Origin: Betaproteobacteria bacterium
Lineage (GTDB): Bacteria > Pseudomonadota > Gammaproteobacteria > Burkholderiales > SG8-41
NCBI GenBank assembly: GCA_021730905.1
Contig: JAKFYK010000024.1
Location: 1-51,165, forward strand
Direction: 5' to 3'
DNA: 51,165 bases
Under the pieces are notes generated by a model. The model did not search any database. It was not told where the DNA came from and saw only the letters and a program-made list of their open reading frames with translations. This document shows positions 8,654 to 16,267 of this stretch, one piece after another (positions within the stretch are counted from its first letter, which is position 1; every line of letters begins with the position of its first letter). Both the position numbers and the translations under genes were made by a program.

Positions 8654-9175
8654 ATGAAATTCAAGGCCCGAGTATGGAAGGTTGGCGACAACATCAACAC
8701 CGATTTGATTTTGCCCATCACCGCGTTTTATCTCACGCTCGAAGAGCAGATCAGTTATGTATTCAAGGCGAACCGGCCCGGTTGGGCGGAGCAGGTGCAA
8801 AAGGGCGATATTCTGATCGGCGGCAAGAATTTCGGCATGGGATCAAGCCGGCCGGCAGCGCGTTCGCTGAAAAATCTCGGCCTGGCGTGCGTGGTTGCGC
8901 CGTACATCAACGGCCTGTTTTTTCGCAACGCGGTGAATTTTGCGTTTCCCGCGCTGGAGTGTCCGGGCGTGGACGAGGCGTTCGACGAGGGCGATATCGC
9001 CGAAGTGGATGTCATCGCAGCACGCGTGCGCAACGTGACCAAAGGTACTGAACTTGCCGCAAAACCGCTGCCGGCGCCGCTGCTGGCGATAGTCAATGCG
9101 GGCGGCATCTACCCGCTGCTGGAAAAGGAAGGCTCGATTGCGCCTAAGGTTACAACGGCGGCGGCGAGCCGGTAG
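8654..9175 (+). CDS. Aconitase/3-isopropylmalate dehydratase-type hydro-lyase, small (swivel) subunit
   Basis: A 173-aa swivel-domain partner of the gene before it. It has DNINTDLILP near the N-terminus and the substrate-binding turn GMGSSRPAA (61-69; S64, S65, R66), the equivalent of the LeuD GSSRE loop. Pro replaces the usual Glu, as in several non-LeuD members. TAGGAGTCAGG precedes the ATG; the longer frame starting at 8465 overlaps the large subunit and was rejected. The two subunits should form a heterodimer in the cytoplasm. Confidence 0.9.
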   Translation: MKFKARVWKVGDNINTDLILPITAFYLTLEEQISYVFKANRPGWAEQVQKGDILIGGKNFGMGSSRPAARSLKNLGLACVVAPYINGLFFRNAVNFAFPALECPGVDEAFDEGDIAEVDVIAARVRNVTKGTELAAKPLPAPLLAIVNAGGIYPLLEKEGSIAPKVTTAAASR

Positions 9176-9178
9176 CGC

Positions 9179-10180
9179 ATGACGCGCGGCCGGCGATGGC
9201 TGGCAAGCATTTTTACGGTGGCGGCGTTGCTGTGCGCAAGCAGTGTCGGTGCTGCCGAAGTAAACGATACCATCTGGCGCAATCATATGGCCGTGGCCGC
9301 TGAAGCCGCGAAACGCGGCGACCACGCGGCGGCGGTTCAAATGTATAACGCTGCCGCGCGGCAAACGGAAGCGTTCGACGCAAAAGATGTGCCGGATTTA
9401 CGATTGGCAGCGACGTTCTACGGACTGGCGCAGGCGTACCGCGCGTTGCACGACTATGCACCCGCCGAGAAAAATTATCTGCGCGCGCTCGCCATACTGG
9501 AGTCCGCGAACGGGACCGTCCACGAACGCAACGCAAGCGTTCTGACCGGGCTGGCCGATCTGTATCGCGTGCAGGGCCGTTACGCGGAGGCCGAGGATTA
9601 CTACCAGCGCGAGCTTGCAATTCTCGAGAGAACGCACGGCTCGGAGCATCCGGCGGTGGCGCAGGCGCTATCGAACAATCTGGCCGCGCTGTATCGCGTG
9701 CAATTGCGCCGCGAAGAGGCTGAAGCGATGTATCTGCGCGCGCTGGCCATACTCGAGAAATCCGTGCCGGAAAATGATACACGGCTGGGGCTGGCGTTGA
9801 TAGATCTGGCGGAGTGGTATCTGGGCCGGCAACGCTATGCCGAGGCCGAACCTTATTACCGGCGCGGCATTCCCGTCATCGAAAAATCATTTCCACCGGC
9901 GCATCCGCGCGTGCTGCTGTTGCTCAACGATTGGGGCATGGTCAGGCAGTTGCAGGGCCGCTATGGCGAGGCCGAAAGCGTTTACAAGATGATGCTGGCG
10001 ATCATCGAGAAAGCACAGGGTCCGCGCCATCCCAATGTTGGCGTCGCGCTGAACAATCTGGTGGGGCTGTATGACATGCAGGGGCGGCAGGCGGAAGCCG
10101 ATGCCGCCCGCAAGCGCATGCTGGCGATTACCAATACGCCGTTCCGGGGACAGCCCTATGTGCCTTATCAGGGACGCTGA
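9179..10180 (+). CDS. Exported TPR protein (kinesin-light-chain-type repeats)
   Basis: A 333-aa protein with a cleavable signal peptide (AVAALLCASSVGAAE-like, cleavage near residue 26) and at least five 42-residue tetratricopeptide repeats of the kinesin-light-chain type. Repeated marks are Y-AEAE-YY-RALAI-E and HP-VA-AL-NLA-LY. Such repeats make protein-protein scaffolds; no catalytic domain is present. It starts 3 nt after the hydratase small subunit, so it may belong to that operon, although a metabolic link is not obvious. Its last 53 nt overlap the 3' end of the convergent DUF4166-like gene. Confidence 0.85.
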   Translation: MTRGRRWLASIFTVAALLCASSVGAAEVNDTIWRNHMAVAAEAAKRGDHAAAVQMYNAAARQTEAFDAKDVPDLRLAATFYGLAQAYRALHDYAPAEKNYLRALAILESANGTVHERNASVLTGLADLYRVQGRYAEAEDYYQRELAILERTHGSEHPAVAQALSNNLAALYRVQLRREEAEAMYLRALAILEKSVPENDTRLGLALIDLAEWYLGRQRYAEAEPYYRRGIPVIEKSFPPAHPRVLLLLNDWGMVRQLQGRYGEAESVYKMMLAIIEKAQGPRHPNVGVALNNLVGLYDMQGRQAEADAARKRMLAITNTPFRGQPYVPYQGR

Positions 10181-10820
10181 ATGTTGCAGCCGCTGAACGA
10201 AGGACGCGCGACTGCCTGAAGCTGCCGTGCTGATAAAACAAGCGTCCGAACAGCGGGTGGTCGAGGCTGATAGTGACGGTGAAATGCTCGCGGTCGATGT
10301 TCTGGTGCGCGAGCGTGAAGCGCCCGACGGTGAGCCAGCGCGGCAGCGGCAACCGCAGCGCGCCCAGGCGCAGAAAGTAGCCATCGTCGCGGAAGGTCAG
10401 CGTGTCGCCGTTGTTGCCCTCGGCGCCGAGCCTGATTTTCATGCCCAGGCCGTACGGAAACTGCTCAATGAGTTCGCCGTTGCGCGCAATGTTCATTACC
10501 GAACGGAATTCAAAACGTCCGTCGTGAAAATGATAGAGCCGTTCCTTGATCCATCCCGCGCCCGGCGCCGGTGTGAGATTGAATTCGAACGGCACGTCTT
10601 GTGCGCGCACCGCGGGCAGGATGCGCACGAAGGCAATCAGGCGTGCAATTATCCAGCCGACGGTCGAGCGGTTGATTTCGCTCATGGTGCCGCTGAACGA
10701 TTGCCGCGTCTCGCCCGGCGCGAGCGTAAAGCGCGCGCGGATATCCGGGTGCAGATGCTGCCAGCGCGTGCCCAAGGCGGTGCGCAGCAGTGCGGCGAGG
10801 CCATTCAGCGTGCAATCCAT
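10128..10820 (-). CDS. DUF4166-like protein
   Basis: A 230-aa protein of unknown function. The pattern (N-terminal helix, APGETRQSFSGTM, then alternating beta strands with GWIKERLYHFHDG and a C-terminal LDHPLFGRLFYQ-HG) agrees with what I recall of DUF4166 proteins, which often travel with membrane SDR and DoxX-like proteins, as here. No signal peptide. ATG 10820 has no ribosome-binding site; its leader is AT-rich and contains an R1 motif touching the start codon. It is the last gene of the GbsR-DCC-SDR-DUF4166 run, with 51 nt between it and the SDR stop. The family name is from pattern memory, not a search. Confidence 0.6.
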   Translation of the reverse strand: MDCTLNGLAALLRTALGTRWQHLHPDIRARFTLAPGETRQSFSGTMSEINRSTVGWIIARLIAFVRILPAVRAQDVPFEFNLTPAPGAGWIKERLYHFHDGRFEFRSVMNIARNGELIEQFPYGLGMKIRLGAEGNNGDTLTFRDDGYFLRLGALRLPLPRWLTVGRFTLAHQNIDREHFTVTISLDHPLFGRLFYQHGSFRQSRVLRSAAATFSVPDKAHRAVPGTAYW

Positions 10821-10833
10821 AACTATATGTTTT
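10820..10833 (-). repeat. R1 AT-rich dispersed motif, one mismatch
   Basis: On the minus strand AAAACATATAGTTA, whose last base is the A of the DUF4166-like ATG. It takes the place where a ribosome-binding site would be. Confidence 0.5.
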
Positions 10834-10871
10834 TATTAATTATTTTTAACGAGCACTATTCTATTGCCTAT

Positions 10872-12296
10872 CTACACCAAGTCGGTAAGCGCTGACCTCA
10901 GCGTCCGGAAACGGAATTCATGATGCAGCGTGCGCAGTTTTCCCGGCAGCACGCACGGGCCTTCCACCAGCATGATCGCCATTTCGCCCAGCAGCTTGCG
11001 CAACAGGCGTTCCGGGATTCTAAGCCACACCGGGCGATGCGTAATCGCGCCTGCCTCGCGCATGAATGCCTCGTACGACACCGATTCGGGAGCGACCGCG
11101 TTGACGGGGCCGGCGATCTTTGCATCGCGCACCGCATGCGCGAGGATGCCCAGTGCGTCCTCGATGTGTATCCACGACACAAACTGGCGGCCGCTGCCGA
11201 TCACCGATCCCGCGCCGAGTTTGAGGCCTAGCAGCAGCGGCGGCAGCGACCCGCCGCTGCGCCCCATCACCAACCCGAAGCGCAGCGCGACATAGCGCAC
11301 GCCGAGGGCCGCGCATGCCTGCGCGCGTGCTTCCCAGCGGTGGCATAGTTCGCTCGCAAAGTCGCTCACCGTTGCCGCGGTGTGTTCGTCGATGTTGGTG
11401 GCGGTCTGACCGTAATAGCCGATGGCCGATGCCTGTATCCACACGCGCGGCCGTGTCTGCGCGCGCCCGGCGTAGCGGAGCAAATCCTCGGTGGGTGCGA
11501 GCCGGCTTTCGAGCAGCACCCGTTTGCGCGCACGCGTCCACGGCGCACCCACCACCGGCGCGCCGGCAAGATTGACCACCACATCGAAGTGTTCGCCCGG
11601 GGACAGCGTGGCAGCGGCGCGCACGCAACGTGCCGCACCGCCAAACTGCATGGCCGCACGCAGCGGATTGCGCGCTACCAGCGTCACGTGGTGGCCGCCC
11701 GCGATGAGCCGCTGCGTCAACGCAGTGCCGATGAAACCGGTGCCACCCGCAATCAGGAATCGAAGATGCGCCGCACCGACATCGAGCGGTGCGCCCGGTC
11801 TGACACGCGCCATTGAGCGCGCCGCCAGCGCATCGCGTATGCCGGACAGTGTTACGCCCAGCGCCGCCAGCGTGAGGAACCACGATTTCCAGCCATAGTC
11901 CGCGGGTGCGAGTTCGCTTGGCAATTGCCACCACGCCGGTGTTTGCAGCGCGAGCAGGGTGAATGTCGCGCCGCCGCCGATCGCCAGCAGCGTGTGCAGC
12001 ACGCGTTCGCTTTGCGGCAGCACGCGCGTGCGGTCTTCGATCAGAAAATCGATCAGCGTGAGCACGACTTCCACCAGGACCACCGTCCACAACACCGCGA
12101 CCCACCAGCCGCCGAACTCAAACCACGCGAGCCCGGCGAAAATCACGCCATAGAGCACCGAGCGCAGCGCGTGCACCGTGAGCTCGTCGCGCGCCGCGGC
12201 GTGAGCCGGCAGCGCCACCGTCAGTTCGTGGTGATAGACCGTGTCGAATGCGCCCATCACGGCTTGCACGATGAGCAGGGTGAGCAGCAGGTCCAC
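10872..12296 (-). CDS. Membrane-anchored SDR, TIGR01777-type epimerase with DoxX-like N-terminus
   Basis: Two-part protein of 474 aa. Residues 1 to about 165 form four hydrophobic helices resembling a DoxX-like membrane module. From about 180 on it is an extended SDR with the NAD(P) loop GGTGFIG (184-190), then VVNLAGAPV and ASAIGYYG, the last typical of the TIGR01777 (YfcH-like) group. Substrate unknown. I chose GTG 12296, 24 nt past the DCC gene stop, because upstream residues in this frame are only a shifted reading of the DCC gene; ATG 12257 is the alternative. It is the third gene of the GbsR operon. Start is the weak point; the family call is firm. Confidence 0.78.
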   Translation of the reverse strand: MDLLLTLLIVQAVMGAFDTVYHHELTVALPAHAAARDELTVHALRSVLYGVIFAGLAWFEFGGWWVAVLWTVVLVEVVLTLIDFLIEDRTRVLPQSERVLHTLLAIGGGATFTLLALQTPAWWQLPSELAPADYGWKSWFLTLAALGVTLSGIRDALAARSMARVRPGAPLDVGAAHLRFLIAGGTGFIGTALTQRLIAGGHHVTLVARNPLRAAMQFGGAARCVRAAATLSPGEHFDVVVNLAGAPVVGAPWTRARKRVLLESRLAPTEDLLRYAGRAQTRPRVWIQASAIGYYGQTATNIDEHTAATVSDFASELCHRWEARAQACAALGVRYVALRFGLVMGRSGGSLPPLLLGLKLGAGSVIGSGRQFVSWIHIEDALGILAHAVRDAKIAGPVNAVAPESVSYEAFMREAGAITHRPVWLRIPERLLRKLLGEMAIMLVEGPCVLPGKLRTLHHEFRFRTLRSALTDLV

Positions 12297-12319
12297 GATG
12301 CATTCGATGGCGGGTTGCG

Positions 12320-12727
12320 TCAGCGCGGGATGCGGCAAGCGCTGTCGGCGCAGCGCCGGATGCCGAGCCACATGGAAATCGGCATGCGATGGCGCGCGAA
12401 CCACGCATAGGCGCGGTCGAACAGCCGCGACAGCAGCGGCCACCCGGTGAACGTGAGCATCCAGCCGCGGCCGACGGTGCGATACAGGTGGCGCGTTGCT
12501 ACCATGCCGGTAAGCCACGCGCCATCCGGCAGCCGTACGTGCAGCAACGCATTCATGTCCGCGATACTCACCGGCCACGCCTGTGCGTCGAAACCTGGTG
12601 CGGCGATGTCGATCAGGTCAAGGTAATCCTTGCGATCCCAGTGCCGCAGTATCTTCATTTCGGCATTGCATACCGGGCATGCGCCGTCGTAGAACACCTG
12701 TGTTTGCGCCGTGTTGTCGGGTTGCAT
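12320..12727 (-). CDS. DCC-family (DUF393) thiol-disulfide oxidoreductase-like protein
   Basis: A 135-aa protein whose N-terminus carries VFYDGACPVC (C17-x2-C20), the signature of the DCC/DUF393 family. These have a thioredoxin-like fold and are found beside membrane desaturase-, DoxX- or HTTM-type proteins. The redox partner is unknown. ATG 12727 gives the usual short lead before the DxxCPxC motif; ATG 12778 is also in frame but lies inside the end of the GbsR gene. Between GbsR and the membrane SDR, in one leftward operon. Confidence 0.82.
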   Translation of the reverse strand: MQPDNTAQTQVFYDGACPVCNAEMKILRHWDRKDYLDLIDIAAPGFDAQAWPVSIADMNALLHVRLPDGAWLTGMVATRHLYRTVGRGWMLTFTGWPLLSRLFDRAYAWFARHRMPISMWLGIRRCADSACRIPR

Positions 12728-12749
12728 GTGAGTCGCTCGCTTTCTTGCC

Positions 12750-13304
12750 TCAGTTCTTCGTGGTTGAAGGTTTTTCATTCACACCGCCACCGACCAGACG
12801 CTGGATGCGGCTGCCGAGCTTCATGATTTTCATCAGCGTTGCCGGATCGAGCCGCTGCATTTCGTCCACCCACGTGCTGCTCACGTCGAGAAAATCATGC
12901 ACTTGCTGGATGCGCGCACGGGTGGTCACGCTTTCCCTGGAAAAGGCCGGGTCCATCAGCGTGTTGCGCACCATGCTCAGGGTAGGATCGATCTCGCGGC
13001 GGCGGCGACCCTGCGCGATGACGCGAAAAATATCCCAGATATCATGCAGCGCTTCGAAGTGATCGCGCCGGTCGCCCATCACATGCGCCACGCGCACCAG
13101 GCCCCAGTCCATCAGCTCCTTCAACGACGTGCTGACATTGGAGCGCGCGATGGACAGCGTCTCGCAGATTTCTTCGGCGTGTAGCGGCTTTTCGGCGAGG
13201 TAGAGCAGCGCGTGAATCTGGCCGACAGTGCGGTTCACGCCCCAGCGCGAGCCCATCTCACCCCAGTGAAGTACGAACTTTTCGGCGATCGGTGTCAGTT
13301 GCAT
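12750..13304 (-). CDS. GbsR/MarR-family transcriptional regulator
   Basis: A 184-aa winged helix-turn-helix regulator of the GbsR group. The N-terminus reads LTPIAEKFVLHWGEMGSRWG; the HTH is around 40-75 (LHAEEICETLSIARSNVSTS) and the wing includes HVMGDRRDHF. The C-terminal helices should dimerise. In Bacillus GbsR proteins repress choline/betaine genes; more widely they guard membrane or osmotic functions. Here it heads an operon of DCC, membrane SDR and DUF4166-like genes. A perfect 9+9 palindrome lies 28 nt before its start codon, so autorepression is likely. Confidence 0.85.
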   Translation of the reverse strand: MQLTPIAEKFVLHWGEMGSRWGVNRTVGQIHALLYLAEKPLHAEEICETLSIARSNVSTSLKELMDWGLVRVAHVMGDRRDHFEALHDIWDIFRVIAQGRRRREIDPTLSMVRNTLMDPAFSRESVTTRARIQQVHDFLDVSSTWVDEMQRLDPATLMKIMKLGSRIQRLVGGGVNEKPSTTKN

Positions 13305-13331
13305 AAAGGTTTTTTCAATCCTTGTAAACCG

Positions 13332-13355
13332 TTATTTCTGAAATTACAGAAATAA
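13332..13355. promoter_or_regulatory. Probable GbsR operator (perfect inverted repeat)
   Basis: TTATTTCTG, six bases, CAGAAATAA: perfect 9-bp arms in the AT-rich gap upstream of the gbsR-like gene. Size and symmetry suit a dimeric MarR/GbsR repressor. It could also affect the divergent TPR lipoprotein gene. Confidence 0.6.
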
Positions 13356-13401
13356 TAGTTACGAGAGACGCTGAAGTCAAGCGTGTAGACGATAATATTC
13401 A

Positions 13402-13415
13402 TAAGTATTTGTTTT
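13402..13415 (-). repeat. R1 AT-rich dispersed motif, exact
   Basis: Minus strand AAAACAAATACTTA, in the divergent gap between the GbsR gene and the TPR lipoprotein gene, just upstream of a TATAAT. Confidence 0.6.
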
Positions 13416-13427
13416 AAAATATTAATT

Positions 13428-13433
13428 TATAAT
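13428..13433 (+). promoter_or_regulatory. Candidate -10 box for the TPR lipoprotein gene
   Basis: Perfect TATAAT in an AT-rich stretch. A -35 at the usual spacing is not evident. If used, transcription would start near 13440, which argues for the ATG at 13515 over the frame opening at 13443. Confidence 0.35.
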
Positions 13434-13514
13434 AAATACCCAGTGTATGATCAACCATCCGGATACTTGTCGGGATATGATGGCTCAGGTTTCCCAACTT
13501 TTCGGGTTATTGCC

Positions 13515-14306
13515 ATGATGAATTCGTATGTGTTTTACATCCGGTCGCGCGCCCGCCGGACAGCGATAGGGTCGCTGATCGCACTGCTGATGGCCGGCTG
13601 TGCCGTGATGTCCACGCAGGAGGATAGTGCCGCGCTGATGAAGGAAGGTCAGGCGCTTTATCAGGCCAAGCGCTACGACGAGGCCCTCGTCAAATTCCGT
13701 ACCGTAACAACCCAAGACCCGGCGAATTGGAGTGCATGGCTGTGGACGGCGCGCTCGTTCATCGCCAAAGGCGGATGGGCCGACGCCGTCGCAGCCGCGC
13801 GCAAGGCGTTCGAAACCGGGCCGCAGGGCGCGGAGGTCATGCAGGTTTTTCTGGAGGCATTGTTCGGCGGTGCATCGCAGGCGCTCGCCAATGGAAATTT
13901 TCTGGAATCGATCAGATATTTCTCCGAGTATCTTAAGCACAACACCGCTAACGCCGGCGCGTGGGCAGGTGTCGGCAAAGCCTACCTCGGCAACAAACAA
14001 TTCGCGGATGCGCTGCAGGCGTTGTTACGCGCGCTCGGCACAGCCGGTGTGGATCGTAATGAAGTGCTCAAAACCGTACTCGGCGGCGGCGTGCAGGCGT
14101 TTAACCAGAAAGACTACAGCAGCGCGATCAACCTGCTGCGCGAGTACGTAAGGCAGGACCAGCGCAATCTGCAGGCGTATCTCACGCTGGCTAAATCGTA
14201 CTGGGAATCGGGGCAGCGTGGCAGCGCGCTCGATACGTTTCGCGATGTGCTGCGCATCGGTCCGGCCGACGCGGAGGCGTTGCGGTTCCTGAAGCAGATG
14301 CTTTAG
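13515..14306 (+). CDS. TPR lipoprotein
   Basis: A 263-aa predicted lipoprotein. The positively charged N-terminus and hydrophobic stretch end in LLMAGC, with C29 as the lipidation site. The mature part has tetratricopeptide repeats (AKRYDEALVKFRTV, FLESIRYFSEYLKHN, KDYSSAINLLREYV, GSALDTFRDVL). Probably an envelope scaffold similar to assembly or secretion TPR lipoproteins; partners unknown. ATG 13515 gives a normal lipoprotein signal; the frame is open to 13443. Its TAG stop lies in the first arm of an R2 hairpin, a likely transcript end. Confidence 0.8.
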   Translation: MMNSYVFYIRSRARRTAIGSLIALLMAGCAVMSTQEDSAALMKEGQALYQAKRYDEALVKFRTVTTQDPANWSAWLWTARSFIAKGGWADAVAAARKAFETGPQGAEVMQVFLEALFGGASQALANGNFLESIRYFSEYLKHNTANAGAWAGVGKAYLGNKQFADALQALLRALGTAGVDRNEVLKTVLGGGVQAFNQKDYSSAINLLREYVRQDQRNLQAYLTLAKSYWESGQRGSALDTFRDVLRIGPADAEALRFLKQML

Positions 14307-14356
14307 AGCGCCTAACACTATGAAACACGTGTGCGTTGCATTATGTTAGGCGCTCT
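14305..14356. repeat. R2 element, short hairpin form; possible bidirectional terminator
   Basis: AGAGCGCCTAACA at 14305-14317 is repeated perfectly inverted at 14344-14356, around a 26-nt loop. It lies between two convergent genes and its left arm contains part of the stop codon of the rightward one. There is no T-run, so termination would be of a non-classical kind. Confidence 0.65.
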
Positions 14357-14371
14357 TAGCGATGCGGCGGG

Positions 14372-14953
14372 TTAATCCGCCGTGTTGCGCACCACGAATT
14401 CGTAGAACGCCTCCATCTGCGGCTGCGGCAATTCACCTTTGGGCAGCCGCGTCATGCGGATTTTCACAAAATGTCCGCGCGCTCCCCACAGCCACGCCAT
14501 GGTGTCGCGCGCGCCGGCGGGCCCGGTAATCACCAGCGCGTCAAACAGCACCGGCATCTCCGCGGCTTCGGTTTTAACCAGCAGTCTGCGCTGCGACTGG
14601 TGTTCGGTAATTTCGTTGCGGCTCTTCGCGAACTCGACGATTTCGCGCAGCGTCTGTTCGCGCATGCGGGACAGCAAAGGCGAATCCACGCCGGAGGCAA
14701 TGCCGGTTTGTCCTGCCGTGTAGATATATACTGTTGCCACCGCACCCTTGCCGTTATTGAAGTTGTATCCCGCACCCAACCCCGGCTGCTTGCTTTCATA
14801 GTCCTGGTAGTTCGTTCGCGTGAATCCGGCAATTTCTTCGGGCAGGGTGATTCCGGTAGGCGGGTGCGTGAGCGGTTGCGCGTGTAACTGTGCGGCAGAC
14901 AGCAACAGCGTCAGGATCGCGATTCCCAATGTGATCGGCTGGATGAAATTCAT
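14372..14953 (-). CDS. Secreted protein of unknown function
   Basis: A 193-aa protein with a signal peptide (ITLGIAILTLLLSAAQLHA, cleavage before QPL). The mature part has PPTGITLPEEIAGF, then NFNNGKGAVATVYIYTAG, and ends in a beta-rich stretch (HFVKIRMTRLPKG). I do not recognise a domain; the shape recalls small periplasmic proteins with a single alpha/beta sheet. I chose ATG 14953 for the signal peptide; the frame is open to 15118 but that region is not protein-like. It is convergent with the TPR lipoprotein gene and divergent from a Bug gene. Confidence 0.65.
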   Translation of the reverse strand: MNFIQPITLGIAILTLLLSAAQLHAQPLTHPPTGITLPEEIAGFTRTNYQDYESKQPGLGAGYNFNNGKGAVATVYIYTAGQTGIASGVDSPLLSRMREQTLREIVEFAKSRNEITEHQSQRRLLVKTEAAEMPVLFDALVITGPAGARDTMAWLWGARGHFVKIRMTRLPKGELPQPQMEAFYEFVVRNTAD

Positions 14954-15136
14954 GATGGTTTTTATCAGGAAATCCGCATGTCGCAAAGTGGATTGCGAAA
15001 TCGCTGCGTCCATTGTAATCGCCATCCTCAGGCGGTATGATGAATTCCAATCTGCGCGGTTCTGCAAGAAAAATATGACGATGTTGCCGCGCACCCGTTT
15101 CCCGGTAGTTTTCCACATTGCGATAAGAGGAGCACG

Positions 15137-16138
15137 ATGAGGCGAGCGCTGCTTTTTTGCGCCTGGGCCAGTTCCGTTGTGTTGGCAATCAGCGCCGCGC
15201 GCGCGGTCGCGCAGGTGCCGGGCGCAATGCCGGCTTCGGTCTATCCCGTAAAGCCGTTGCGTGTCATTGTGCCGTTCGCGCCCGGCGGTCCCAGTGATAT
15301 TTTTGTGCGCGCCATCGGTCCCAAGTTGACCGAAGCATGGGGGCAGCCTGTGGTGATCGACAATCGCGGCGGCGCGGGCGGTGTCATCGGCATTGATCTG
15401 GCTGCGCGCGCGGCACCCGATGGCTACACTATTCTGCTCGGCGCTTCCGGCGCGCTGGTGATTAATCCCGCGCTGAATCCGAGGCTGCCATACGATTCAT
15501 TCCGCGATCTTGCGCCGATTTCACTCGTGGTAATCAATCCGCAATTGCTGGTGCTGCATCCGTCGCTCACGGCGAATTCGGTGAAAGAGCTTGTTCAACT
15601 CGCTAAAGCGAAGCCAGGTCAAATCAATTATGCCTCCGTCGGTGCCGGCAGTTCGCCGCACATGGGCATGGAAATGTTCAAGGCGATGACGGGCGCAAAT
15701 TTTGTGCATGTGCCGTACAAGGGCACCGCGCCAGCGCTGACGGAATTGCTTGGAGGGCAGGTGTCGCTGATGTTTACCAGCATGGCCACGGTGCTGCCAC
15801 AGGTGCGCGCGGGCAAGCTCAAAGGCATCGCGGTGGGCAGCGGCAAACGCTCGCCGGCGGTGCCGGAAATCCCAACGGTGGCCGAATCCGGCGTACCGGG
15901 GTTCGATTATGTCACCTGGTTTGCGTTTTACGCGCCGGCCGGCACTCCGGCGGATATCATTGCGAAATTGAATAAGGAAATCACGCGCATACTGGCTGAT
16001 CCGCAAATTGCCAAAAGTTTTTCGAGCCAGGGCGCGGAGCCGTCCCCCACCACGCCGGCGGGGCTGGCGAGCTACATGCGCGACGAACACGAACGCTGGA
16101 AGCGGGTGATTAAATCCGCGAATATCAAAATCGAGTAA
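15137..16138 (+). CDS. Bug/TctC-type tripartite tricarboxylate transporter receptor
   Basis: A 333-aa periplasmic receptor. Signal peptide (VVLAISAARAVAQ), then PLRVIVPFAPGGPSDIF, DNRGGAGGVIGID, APDGYTILLG and VPYKGTAPALTELLGG. GAGGAGCACG before the ATG is a strong ribosome-binding site. It stands alone: a secreted protein gene is divergent upstream and a truncated R2 element follows 5 nt after its stop. Ligand unknown; the family binds carboxylates and related small acids. Confidence 0.9.
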   Translation: MRRALLFCAWASSVVLAISAARAVAQVPGAMPASVYPVKPLRVIVPFAPGGPSDIFVRAIGPKLTEAWGQPVVIDNRGGAGGVIGIDLAARAAPDGYTILLGASGALVINPALNPRLPYDSFRDLAPISLVVINPQLLVLHPSLTANSVKELVQLAKAKPGQINYASVGAGSSPHMGMEMFKAMTGANFVHVPYKGTAPALTELLGGQVSLMFTSMATVLPQVRAGKLKGIAVGSGKRSPAVPEIPTVAESGVPGFDYVTWFAFYAPAGTPADIIAKLNKEITRILADPQIAKSFSSQGAEPSPTTPAGLASYMRDEHERWKRVIKSANIKIE

Positions 16139-16143
16139 TCGAC

Positions 16144-16240
16144 TAAGAGCGCATAACAAAATGACTGCTCACCCTTCGACAAGCTCAGGGCGAACGGTCA
16201 TTTTGAGTGCCGTTCGTGGTGATGCTGAGTTCGACGAGCC
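16144..16240. repeat. R2 element, long form lacking its right arm
   Basis: Starts with TAAGAGCGCATAACAAAATG and contains CCCTTCGACAAGCTCAGGG. Read in reverse complement it parallels the full copy at 41293-41420, but the far terminal arm is missing and the last 30 bases have drifted. It begins 5 nt after the stop of the Bug gene. Confidence 0.6.
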
Positions 16241-16267
16241 GGGGATTGTTTCCGGGCGCGGGTAACG

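Noticed and set aside
12322..12578. A longer N-terminus for the membrane SDR (GbsR operon)
   Set aside because: These codons are a shifted reading of the DCC gene; the hydrophobic domain starts after its stop.
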